A DNA stretch of 64,000 nt from positions 124,001 through 188,000 of the forward strand of contig JAVSML010024608.1 of NCBI GenBank assembly GCA_038503035.1. Direction: 5' to 3'. Source of the DNA: Crocodylus rhombifer. Lineage: Eukaryota > Chordata > Crocodylia > Crocodylidae. Positions 21,881-33,155 of the stretch are shown piece after piece (within the stretch, counting starts at the first letter, position 1; each line of letters begins with the position of its first letter). The translations under genes were made by a program, and so were the position numbers. The notes under the pieces are model-generated. The model worked only from the letters and a program-made list of their open reading frames with translations, had not been told where the DNA came from and searched no databases.

Positions 21881-22413
21881 ATTAATATGTAGGGAAGGCT
21901 GTTTATACAGAACATTCTCATTTGTTTTGTTCACTGGAGTTATTCAAATAATGAGGATTTTAATTCAGTTGTTCCGTGTCATTTATGCAGAAACAAACTG
22001 TAGATTAGCTTTACAGGATGTGGGACTGTGAGCCTATTTAAAACTGAACCCAAATTTATAGCCTCTACAGAAATGACTCAGTGAGAAGCTATAGCCTTTC
22101 TGGTGGAGAAAATTAAACCAACTGATTATAATAGCCTTAATATTGAATTCAGCAGGAATGGATTTATAAACCCAAGTTTTGCTCTCTGATGTTTACACAG
22201 GGTCACAGCCCTCATTGGGGTTGCACACTTTTAGCAGTAGTTACCTTGTAATGGGAATGTGTTGACCATTTTTACTGATGCACAAAAGTAGAATTAAATT
22301 CCATTCTATTATGTATGGAAAATATGCACAGCTAGTAGGAATGAAAAACAGGGCATGGAAGTTAGCCACTACTAGATGGTCAAAAAGGACAGACATAGGG
22401 GTAACAGTGTATT

Positions 22414-22437
22414 GGGGGAGGGAGGGAGGGAGGGAGA
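22414..22437 (+). repeat. (GGGA)n tract
   Basis: ggggagggagggagggaggg gives at least five G-triplets with one-base loops, formally able to form a G-quadruplex. Confidence 0.9.
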
Positions 22438-23266
22438 AGGTCATTTTAAAATTATTTCAGTCATTTTTCAGAATGAAGTTCCATTTTAAAAGAAATAATT
22501 TTTCCATCTCAATATGCAAAGTATAAATAGAGCACCGGTGCTTTTGCATATGGAATCAGGTCTAATGTCCTTCTGTTTCTCTCTAAGAAGTGGGTTGCCA
22601 GACCTGTTTTGTCCCCTTCCCGTCTCCCTCCCTGTTGTAACATGAAGGCATGTCATGGAACCATTGGTGTAGTGAATTGAACTGGAGGCTGGGATTTGGT
22701 TGAGCTGGCCTCTCTTGCTCAGGGGTGCCATTACTTAAGTGGCTTAAGAATAATTTAAAAAAAAAATGTAAGCCATATTATTGGGAAAGCCATTTTTAAG
22801 TCTTCAGTGAAAACTGGGCCTTAGATGACTCAACATTGATATTTATTTTGAGTAGACACTTTTAGAAATGCTAGCAGAAACTGTCTGGCTCAGTCCTCCT
22901 GATTTGTAAACAGGGCACATGATGGTAATTTAATTGCTTTGAGATCTAGTCATGAGAAGTAATAAAATGCTGGACTAGAATTTAAACAGACATAGCAAAC
23001 CATACATAAGTATTACAGACAGAAGGATGCTTAACACTGCCTCTATTTTTAGATAATTTTTTAATGGGAATACATTTTGAGGAGTGTTTTATGGCAGTGT
23101 TTTGGCAGTTTTTCTTTTAGGTCTCACTACACTAGAATTTTGCCAACAAATGCCATTGCAAGGTTGTTAACACTAGTCTTTGTTCCATGAGAACAGATTT
23201 TATTTCTTTTTTAGCATTATGGGGGAAGAACAACACCACAAACGTATTTTAATTCTTTTTTTCCAG

Positions 23267-23393
23267 AATTTTCTCTCTCTTATCTGCAATACTACACCTG
23301 GGTAATATTTGTTACAAGAAGAAAACGTATCGGGATGATTCTATAGACATTTGTAATCCTGAAGTTCTACCTGTTGTCTCAGAGCTACTGGAG
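23267..23393 (+). CDS. MYO9A: MYO9A exon, motor domain (IFSLLSAILHLGN)
   Basis: 127 nt coding (Q)IFSLLSAILHLGNICYKKK, then TYRDDSIDICNPEVLP, then VVSELLE. The pattern xxxLLxAILHLGN is characteristic of all myosin motors. The acceptor is a T-rich tract with ttttttccag; the donor is gtaagc. The exon starts with the last base of a split Gln codon and exits in phase 0. It is followed by an intron of about 19 kb. Confidence 0.95.
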
Positions 23394-23782
23394 GTAAGCC
23401 GTCACTTTTCTTTTCACACTGTTCATTTCATTCCTCTTTCACGGTGAATTTTTAGTTTTGAATACTACTTGTTTCAAATGTCAGAGATGTGGCGCCTCCA
23501 TATTGGGCTAACATTTAGTACTGGCAATTCTAGCTGCTTTCATTGTCAGTGAAGGGCTGTTGTACTTCGTAAATCAAGTTATTTCTTTTCATTCTTTTGA
23601 TGTCTGTACGTTTGTTTCTGTGTAACGTGTTTCCTGGATTTAGATACCCTGAAAAGACCTCAGAGATGCTCTTCTTATCAATAACATTAAAGGAATAGCA
23701 AAATAGCAATAGGGGAGAGAAGCCTCCATTCAACCTGGATATTCATTTTGAGTAAATACTTTTTGAAATGTAGGATATAAAC

Positions 23783-24252
23783 TAGGGGTGTGCAATATGG
23801 TGGATCTGGCTAGTGGTTGGACTCCATTTCCCAACAGCCCCTGCCTATGTTGCTGCAGCCGGTTTCCATGGAGACCAGCCCCAGCAGCACTGGCAGGGCA
23901 TGCTGCTCCAGGGCTGGGGCTGGGATCTTGCGGTGGTCCAGAGCCGGGGCAGAGCCATGGTCCGCTGGCTGCACATCCCTGCCCAGGGTGTGTGGGCAGC
24001 AGATTGCAGCTCTGCTGCAAGTCCAGACCATGCTGTCACTCCTAAAGTGTCCTGGCCGCAGAGCAGCTCCCTGCCCAGCCACGTGTCCTGCCAGTGCTGC
24101 TAGGGCTGTTCTCCAATGCTATGGCTCTCAGAGGCCTGTTACTGCTGGGGTCTCCATGAAAACTGACTGCAGCGGTGTGGGCAGGGGCTGCTTGGAAATG
24201 GAGTCCACTGCTGGCCTTATCTGGCCTGCATGCTGGACTTTGCCTGCTCCTG
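23783..24252. mobile_element. non-autonomous hAT element with long inverted arms
   Basis: The left end taggggtgtgcaatatggtgg and the right end (complement caggagcaggcaaagtcc) are of the common CAGGGGTGGGCAA hAT end type. The inner arms are long: ggactccatttcc at 23819-23831 pairs with the complement at 24194-24206, each followed by a cagcccctgcc run and a ttccatggagacc / tttcatggagacc run. Flanks atataaac and gtgtaaaa match 5 of 8. GC content is far above the intron average. Overlapping frames up to 171 codons here are arm artefacts, not genes. Confidence 0.75.
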
Positions 24253-24965
24253 GTGTAAAACATGTGTGGTTTAGTCGTCCTGATTTGCAAACAGTGTATA
24301 TGATGATAATAAATTGTTTTGGGATCTTGTGATGAAAAATATCTATATAAGGTGCAAAGTATTCATAAGCACTGCTGCCAATAGGATGCTTAACATTGCA
24401 GTCTTCTAACATTGCATTCTAACATTGCCAGATGGCAAAAAAGCTTGCCTGGATTTGTTTCTGTTCTTAATGATCTAAAAGCAGCTGGGGTGTTTAACAA
24501 ATCCTAAAGTGCACACTTAAGTGACAGATTTTAAGTGAGTTATGCAGCCGTTGTCTTTATCCTCTAGCTGTTCCCCTAAGCTAACATCATCACTTCAATC
24601 TTGTCTTTGTTGAGCCTCAACCAAGTGAGGCTTCCATATCCTGTTCTCCCCCAAATAGTAATTAAGACACTCAGTGTTTGGACTGAATAATCTAGAAAGC
24701 TGGCCATCTTCAATATACTTAAGGTTCTCCAACCTGTATCTCTGGACTAGCGTTTTAACATGCTATTGATCCAGAACGGTGACACAATACAGCATCTCAT
24801 GAGGAAATGCCATTAAAGCAGGGAACACCTACCGGGTAATGCACATCGGGCGCTCTCCAAGTGAAATGCCATTGGAAGGCAGTTTACAGGGGTGCATAGG
24901 TAATTCAGTATCCTGTGATCAAAAGTATATGATAGATCTAATTGGGTTGGGTCTGCAGGAAGAGA

Positions 24966-25050
24966 TTTTTCAAAGGCACCGTGGGGAGTTAAATACCCGG
25001 TTGCTGTTGGAAATTAGGTACTCGGTTCCTCTCATTGTCTTTGAAGAATC
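24966..25050. repeat. short palindromic repeat, possible sibling of 10003-10100
   Basis: tttttcaaaggcaccgtggg, then gagttaaatacccggttgct, then ggaaattaggtactcggttc form loosely inverted halves. Similarity to the copy near 10003 is in layout and the cctaa / aggtgcc phrases. Confidence 0.35.
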
Positions 25051-27363
25051 TCCCTCTTGAACTTCATATATAAAAGAAGAGAGATAATCAGCTAAGGGAA
25101 TAAGAACAGCATACGGGTATACCACTGTCTAGTAAGTCTGAGGCATCAATATCCAGAGTTGTCTTGTGATGACTCTTTCGAATTATTTCAGCTAACAATG
25201 AAAGATTAAACAGCAGATCAATACAAGGAGATTGATAGCTGCCTGTTGCAGTTGAATATAATAGTTACAGCCGTAAAGTACTGCATCATTTCCACAAACA
25301 ATGCTATTTTCTACCTGCCATTCAAATACATCTAATACAGGAGAAAAAGGCTAGTTTTCATGCCCATTCTCCTTATCTGGACTAGAATTAAGCTAGAACA
25401 TCCATATTCACTCTCCCAGTATAAATCACAGATTATAGTTTCCAGATGTAGATCACATTCCCCTTTATCTGAATCTCACCGCAAATAAATCCCACAAGTA
25501 TCCCATTTATCAAACTATATGTTAATATATTACTTGCATGCTCTGGAATAGAAAATGGAGTTTGAAGTGTCCAGAAAGTGTCAATAGTGATTCCAAAAAC
25601 TTCTGAAGTAGTTGTGTCATCTGTTATATAGATAGTAGACTGGCATAATGGGATAGAGATAAAATATTTCTGCCACATGCAGTGTCATGATTTACATAGG
25701 TGACTGAGAGTATCTTATGTAGCTGATCTTTCCTTACCACATGCAGACTTAAAAAAAATGTTTTTTACATTTTCCTGTTACTTTTAAAATATTACAATAT
25801 TTTTTCTAAAAATTCCTTTAAAAATGGAAACAAAAGCCATATTAAAATTACAGTTTAAGCCAGGCATACGCAATGTAGCTAGGACCCTGCAGATGGTAGA
25901 AAGGAATGTATACAACTTAATGCACTTATGGGACACAGCACTAACTGGAAAGATTCTTCAAGTTTTTGTTTTCTTTTAATTTATAGCGACTGTTGTTAGC
26001 CAGTTGTAATATAAAATAATGTTATGAAATGACTTTAAATGTAGAAAGAAGACTCTGTTGCAACCTAAGGGCAGTTGCAGAAAATTTGAATCATATCTTT
26101 TTCCTTATCTAAGAGAATGTTAAAATTGGCCTTATAATGGGAACCTGGTTGCAATCTACACTACGGAGTAGTCTCCATAATATAATGAGCATTTCCCCAG
26201 CATTTTAAAAGAGCCCCACTGCACATTCTGTATTACACTTTATACATATTGGGACTTGCATTCATATCATTTATAACATATATATCGTTAAGAGGAATGC
26301 ATCTCTGAGATAACATTCATGTTTTTGTCCTGTCAAGAGCATAGTTAAGATTTCTATTTTTTTTAAATTTAATTAATAAAATGGCACGCTTTTTTAAATT
26401 CAGGAATGAAAGAGGCTGAAAGAGGTACTATTACCCTGTTGAGGTCCCCGAGTATGCATCCTTAAAGAAAGGAAAATCTCATGCATCTTCTGTCCTATGT
26501 GTATATATATAAAATGTTTTATGTATGCATGTTAAGAGCGTATGAGGAAAGCTAGGTAGTCTACGTATGGAATGGGATGTGCACACCTTTAATCACTGCA
26601 CAGTGTTATAAAAAGGTTCACAGTGTGCCAAATTAAAAATATAATGAAAAGGCATTGTGTATTTCTCTCTCTCTCATGAATTCAGCATAAGAGATAGCAT
26701 GGAGCTAGCTATGTATTTTCTGGGGACCCATTTTCTGAATGATTCCACATGGAAACTTTTCTGCAAGATTCTGGAAGAATTGTGTTACACTGGAGTAGCC
26801 AAAGCTTAGCAACACCTACTTTTGGGAATTCTAACTCCTATTAGCTCATTTCTAAGATATGAGAGCACAGAGGGAAAGGATATTTTTTCCCAGTAGTCTT
26901 CTGATGCTTGTGGTGATGTTCTGCACTTTTTTCCTTCAAACCAGAGAAACTAGTCCATGGAAAATTCTTAATAATTAATTTTAATGTTGGCGTTTTAAGC
27001 TATCCCTTTTCATTGGCCAGGTGTCCCTCCTTCCAAATTCCTTCCACTTCATTTGAATGTGTAGCCCTCTTTTTGTTCTGTAAAAAGATGAAGCAACCCA
27101 TTGTGGAGGAGTAGGGGCAAAACTGGGGAAAGGCTGGTAGATCTAATAGATTTTTTCCAGTGCTGTCATGGAGGTGAGGCATTGTTTGACTTCAAATAAA
27201 CTTGGAAATAGCACTGCAAGATGCCCTTAGCTGGCAAACTCCCTTTCCCTGTTCAACTTACCAGTGTAATACTCTACAGAACATACTGTTCTTATTTAGG
27301 AGTCCATGAAGTTGATTACACTCAGCATAGCTGGGATATTGTTTAAATGTACAATAGCAAATT

Positions 27364-27951
27364 GTATCAGTTAGGATTGTGCAAAGCGAGCCCTATTCAA
27401 TTCGGATTCGGCCTGAATCGGGGACAGTGATTTGATTTGTTGATTCAGATCACTGTCCCTGATTCGATTCAGCCCAATCCAAATCTGAAGATTCAGTGGT
27501 GATTCAGAGAATCAGCGATTCAGACACAGGCACAGCTTTAAAAGTTCTTTCTACATACCTTGAAGTAGCAGGCATGGCTCATGATCACTGTGATGCTGGG
27601 GTTCATGGAACATCCCACAGGAGTGCGGAGGGGGCCTCCCGGGTTCCCCACCGAGCATGTGAAGTGGAGTGGAAGCACTTCAGGTCCATGTCTGGGTCTG
27701 CTGCCAAGCACACTGGGAGCCCCCCATGCTTCTGCAGGACCCTCCATGCACCCCAGCATCACAGCACCGATGAGCCCCTGCTACCATAGAGATATGTAGA
27801 AAAAACATTTAAAGCTCTCTCTCTGTCTGAATCGTTCCAAATCAATTCGGAGAGATTAAAGGGTCCTCTGATTTGATTTGGACACCAAATTTGGTCGAAT
27901 CTCTGCTGAATCGAATCAGGGACCAAAGCTTTGCACAGCCTTAGTATCAGT
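27364..27951. mobile_element. non-autonomous hAT element with perfect 8-bp target duplication
   Basis: gtatcagt occurs at 27364-27371 and 27944-27951. The body, 27372-27943 (572 bp), ends in inverted repeats taggattgtgcaaag (left) and taaggctgtgcaaag (complement of right), 12 of 15 identical. Sub-terminal sequence is built of repeated gattcga / gattcag / ttcggat phrases on both sides, typical of a vertebrate hAT MITE family with TGTGCAAAGC ends. No transposase frame; the internal frames at 27496-27799 are unsupported. Confidence 0.85.
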
Positions 27952-30040
27952 GTCTGCTTCTTTCTATATTTAATTAAAATAGATCCAGTTAACTCAATTT
28001 AGTCAACTGTTTAAAAAAATCAATAGAAAAGCAAAGACAGTTCATTAAGGGTAACTTAATGTGTATTTCCCCTGATGACCATAGCTATATATTGCATCCA
28101 CAGTATGGCAAATGTGTAGTATTTTTATATGGTACTTCAAAAAGGTTTCATATGAACAGAGTTACTAAGTTTTAAATCTTACAGTTTTAAATGTCCTGTT
28201 ATGACCTTGCACTTACTTTCTGATATTTTGTGTGGAGGTTTTTTTGGCTCTTCCGGCTTGGGGGGCAGTGACTAAATTGTACTGCATTTTGGGGAAGTTG
28301 CTGTAAAACATGAGCATAGAACAGGGGTTCCCCCCCCTTTCAAAATTAGGGGTTACACTAATAAATAAAAGTAATGTTGGGGTGGAACTCCTTGATCTTT
28401 TCCGAAATACGGACAGATTTTAATCACTGTACAAAAGTGCTCTCATTAAAGCAACACTTTTTAAAACTGCAAATCTGCAAAAGTTTCAAACAGTGATCTT
28501 TGCCCCTGATTTCTTCTGCAACATCTGTAAGCTGTAAGTCATCAGTTCTGTTCTTGTATACATGTAAAATCCTCCATCAGTTGAGCTATGATTGTCCTAT
28601 TGTGAATTGAAGCCATGTTTTAATGCAGTGTAGAGCACAGAAAATATGCTTACTTATAGCACTGATTGCTGGTACAATCAGAATACATATTATCAAACTT
28701 GCTGTTTCAGAACACTTACGATATTCAGCTTGGCTTGTCAAACTCATGTCTGAGCTGATTCCAGTTATCTTTCTGCAAGTTTAAAACAGCTGAAGCTGAA
28801 GAATTAGTTGATCATAATGGAAATCATAACCATAGATGTAAAAAATGGTCTTTCTTGCATTTTAAGTTCTTTTGTGTTATGAGAACCTTAGATTTTGAAA
28901 ACACTGCTGAATACTGGATATTGCATTTTTTTAAAAATTAGATGTAGTTATACGTATCTTTGAACTTGACTATCTGGGGTCACTTGTCCCTATTTCCATT
29001 TACTCAGGGACTGTTTTTGGGAGGTTCTGGCATTGGGAATCTCCTCAGTTTTCAGCTTTTTTGCTCCTACAATCAGTTTGGGCTTTTATCGGCTTTTATC
29101 TCATCAGATGGGCTGAAAATAAATCAACTGTCATTTTCTTAAGAGATTACCCTTCTATTGGTGAAAAGTCCAACCCTTGCTGAGTTTTGTGGAAATTGTT
29201 ACCCCCCTCCCAAAAAAAAACCAAAAACAAACAACCTTAAACCTGGGAACCAAAGAAAGTGAAAGGCTTTTTCCCCCCAACTTTTTAGGGTCTCATTTCA
29301 GGTTTCTTTGATGCATTCTTTGCAACTTTGCAAGTTTATGCATTTCACAAAGCAGTTCTTGAATATTGAAACCAATGCTTCTGTACCATAGCCATCTTGT
29401 TGGATAGAGAATATGTGTAGTTGATGATGCAAAGAACATGTTTTATGTCCTGAAATATAGCATCTCATTTAGAGACATGATTTCCGTGATCTCATATTGA
29501 AAATCTGGATTTATAAACTTGTCCTGATCCTTTTTTGGCCACTTTGAAATATCAGGACCATAGCTCTCATTGTATACAAAGCAGTTCAATGAAGTGGCAG
29601 CCAATCTCTTCACATAAGTTTTTGCACAAGATAACCCAGGCTGCTTGGTTATTTTCCTTGGTCTGTTCTTTTTTCTTTCATTCTGATAGTAATGAAAATT
29701 TTGTGTCAGCAATATTCATTGGCTTTTGAAGACTATCAGCTGCTTTGTGATTCTGCAAGGAAGCTTGGCGTCTCTAGTTTGTCTCAAACCTTTTTTCAGT
29801 TAGAGAATCCAGATGGTGTGAAAGCTTCATTTGCATCGAGTCTAATGTAGTTGTACATAAAAGCTGTGCAACAGTCAAAAGAGTATGCTGTCACTAGTTA
29901 TAGAATAATGGAGTTACTGAAAGTCATCAAACCAGGATTAGCAGTAAGGATGGCCAACTGTCATTTGTTTCCCACTGCGGGCAGTTGTGGAGAAAGCACA
30001 GTACCACAGCCAGCAAAAGTCAGTCCACTTGTTTGAAGCG

Positions 30041-30477
30041 TACAGGTTTCTCTGGTTTTATGCTGTAGATGCGTTCCTGGAAAAAAGTGCATAACTCGAA
30101 TTCGCATAAAGGGAACCCACTTTACGATGTAACAAATAGGGATACGTTCCAAGACCTTGACTGTACTGACCGCCTGACCCGTTTCCACCACTGTGACAAT
30201 TCACACAAGCACAGGGCCGTGGTTAATGTGGGGATGGCAACTATAGCAACATGTCACAGACAACAAGTGATGAGCACAGATCCACATGGGAGACTATAGT
30301 TTGGTGCGCGTCACTCCCCCAGTGCACCGCACAAAGCAGCTGACTGCGGACTTCTGCCACATCGGTCGCATAAGAGTGAACTGACCTTGCATATAACAAA
30401 TTTTTGGTATAAAAAGGGTCATCGCATACGAGCGTATTCGCACGTAGAGAACCTGCATAAGGCAAGGGAAACCTGTA
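30041..30477. mobile_element. pogo/Tigger-like (Tc1-mariner) non-autonomous element
   Basis: Body 30043-30475 (433 bp) flanked by TA on both sides (30041-30042 and 30476-30477). The terminal inverted repeats are caggtttctctggttttatg and the complement caggtttcccttgccttatg. Next to the left end is gcgttcctggaaaaaagtgc ataactcgaattcgcata, the sub-terminal phrase characteristic of Tigger-type elements, with a related inverted copy (gcatacgagcgtattcgc) at the right. It lacks a DDE transposase frame. Confidence 0.8.
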
Positions 30478-32003
30478 GTTTCCTTTTAGTCAGCTATGTT
30501 TAAGTGATTTTATTCAAGTACCATATATACACATATGTTTAATATGCATATGCATGTATATTAATTCCTTGGGTTTCTCTCACTTAAATTTTGTCACTGA
30601 AAAGCCTACAACTATACTATTATTCATATACAGGTGTATGCATTATTTTCATATTTTACTTAGTTGCTACTATAGGACCATGTACAGTTGTAGACTTAAA
30701 AACAATATTCTCTGGCACACACATCAGCTTATTGATTTTTATATAGTCACTATGTTCTTTGTAGAAGAGTCTCAAATGTGGCAGAATTAAGAAAGGAAAC
30801 AGCCCATGCACGATCTGTTGATTTGACTAGAAAACAATTGTTCTCATTTTGCTTATAACCTTTTGGGTTACTCTTACTCTGAAGCCCTGCTGGGGGAGAG
30901 ACTTCACATATATGACAGCTGTAAGGCCTTTGGCCTTCAAATATGATTGCTTTGGAGTCAGTGGCTGCAAAGGAAATCAAAGAATCATGGGCTCCCTGCT
31001 CTCTTGCATGAAAGTGTGTGGGAAGAAGGGCGGGAAGAAGAAAGGAGCCAGCTGGGAGGCTCAGAGTCAGCCCCAAGGGAATGACAACTGACTGGGCCCA
31101 ACTCAGGTCTCCTTAGACAGAGGGACCAGAGGTCCTCATGCAGAGAGAGGGCGGATTAGTATTTCTTACAAGAAAATGAGGATACCTTGGTTTTAGTAGG
31201 AGTAAAGGAGACATAGGCAGGTGAGCCTTACTTTGGCACAAGCAAATGCACCTTGCTAGAGAAAGAGACCTTGCTTATCCATCCAGAGTAGAAAACAGAT
31301 AGTGCCTGCCCTAGAGAGGATGCTTTCAGTCTGGCCTCGGCTACCAAGGCCAAGTTGGTATCCTGGGGGAAAGAGAGGGATTGAATGGCTAAGACCATTA
31401 GAAAACTACTCTTGGCCTGAGGAGAACATACCATGACTTACCAGAGACGGTCTCTGTTGCAACAGTCAGCTAGTGTAATGTCAACGTTCAGATGCTCTTA
31501 TTTTTTATTCCTTTTTTAATACTGTCAGACCCCTTTCCCATGTAAGAAAGTTATCTATGCCCCTGAAAAGTAAAGCTAGTATTGGCAGTTGTGAAGGAAT
31601 GCAAAAGATGATAAAGTACTAAAATGGACCCCATTGTTCTTAGGTAGTGAAATGCCTTCCAACGTACAGTGCATTTTTGATTTCTTAAAACATTCAGACT
31701 GAGCATTTGTTGGAAAAGCAAACGGCTGCATAGGATTTTGGCCAGACTCTGTGGATTATAGTTTCATTTACAGCAAGACCTTAATTACTTTTTTTCAGTA
31801 ATAGACATACTATATGGATTATGTGAGGGTTTGGCAGATTTTTCTTGGCCTTTGTTTAAACTTCACTGAAAGACAGTGCTGGAGGATGATGTCAGTGTTG
31901 CGAGATGAATTGACCAGACATGGAATTCTGTAAAAATAGTGAAGGTGTTACAGGAGGAGGGAGCATTTTTGTGCCAACAGGTTTCATGCAGAAGTTGGAA
32001 GGA

Positions 32004-32021
32004 TTTTTTTTTTTTTTTTTT
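32004..32021 (+). repeat. poly-T run
   Basis: About eighteen T. Confidence 0.85.
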
Positions 32022-33109
32022 ATGGCGAAAAGCCTGTAAGCACCCACATGTGGGCTCACTGGTATGCACCTGTTTCCATCACTCCTATGTAATGCCAATC
32101 AAGACGGTCTCTGAAGTAGGGAATGAATATAGCTGTTTTTATTTGTATGCGTAATTTAGGTTTTTAAATATATTTGAGTTAATCTGAACTTGCAACTGAA
32201 ATCTTTTGACAGCAAATGATCAAGTCTGTTTTTTTGCTCCAGGACCATTTCCTCATTTATAAAAAGAAAAAAAACCCAAATAAACAAAAAAAACCCAAAA
32301 CAAACCTGATTGTACTTATCTGTCTTTTGTAAGGTCTGCATCTGAATCCTAAAATTCTAAACTTCCTTTGAACTTTGGGTGAAAGTTTCTCTGAAATTAC
32401 CATTTTAAATACCTTTCCTAATGCCTAAATAAATGGTTGTGCTCTTTCAGATCTCTTTCTGATTATCCATTATGATAAATAGTATTCTGTACTCTTTTTG
32501 GGCTTACTTTCTTGATGGTGCCTGCAAATTGCATTTACCAGGAGCTAGAACTTTCCAGCTTGTCTTTTGTGTTAGGGAGAGGTTACACCATAATTTACCT
32601 TGTAATAGGTAAATAAAAAAAATAAAATGTTCTTCTGTGCTTGCAGTTTGTTTTTTCAATACACACATGCCATGAGGAGACGTGCCTACATGCTCTATTA
32701 ACTGATTGAATACAGGTTGTATTCAGGTCGTACAAAATATATCAGCTTAAGAGCCCATTGTACACTGCCTATAGTATAGGTTCTTATTATAGGTGGAGGG
32801 AGAATTGGCTCCCACCACAAAAATCTGCCAAATAGCAGTTGAGAAGTTGCTTCATTAACCAGAAATAATTTTGAAGGGCAAAGGGCTGTAGGTATGTCAT
32901 CATCTCAGAGTTAGCGTGGCCATCCATTTGATTTTAGGAAGCAGGAGATAGACTTCATTGCTATCTTCGGTTTCTGGCAGACATTACATTTATTCATGAT
33001 TGTGTTAATTGGGTAATAAATTGTACCAAGATGCTCCTGAACATCTGTCATGACAAGGTGCACAACTTTAGGGGTCCAGGATAAAATTTCTCAGTCCTCA
33101 TTGTGCAAA

Positions 33110-33155
33110 TCTAATAGGTCCCTTCTGATCCTAAAATCTGTGAAATCTATGAATG
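33110..33155 (+). mobile_element. CR1 3'-end fragment
   Basis: aataggtcccttctgatcct followed by aaaatctgtgaaatctatga fits the CR1 3' end (GGTCCCTTCTGACC ... TTCTATGATTCTATG). Confidence 0.55.

Larger units (their letters stand above)
18677..23266 (+). other. MYO9A intron
   Basis: 4.6-kb intron with gtgagt donor and ttttttccag acceptor. It holds a short hAT with 7/8 target duplication (19904-20116), a short repeat (20655-20815), a dispersed repeat core (20860-20985), a MIR relic (21345-21500), a CR1 relic (21745-21880) and a GGGA repeat (22414-22437). Stretches 18680-19900, 20120-20650 and 22440-23266 are unassigned AT-rich intron. Confidence 0.85.

Noticed and set aside
23730..24332. Cluster of frames including one of 171 codons
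   Set aside because: All fall within or across the long-armed hAT at 23783-24252; composition-driven.
28323..28508. Possible hAT between caggggttccccccc and tttgcccctg
   Set aside because: The ends look hAT-like but inner arms do not pair and the 8-bp flanks (gcatagaa, atttcttc) do not match.
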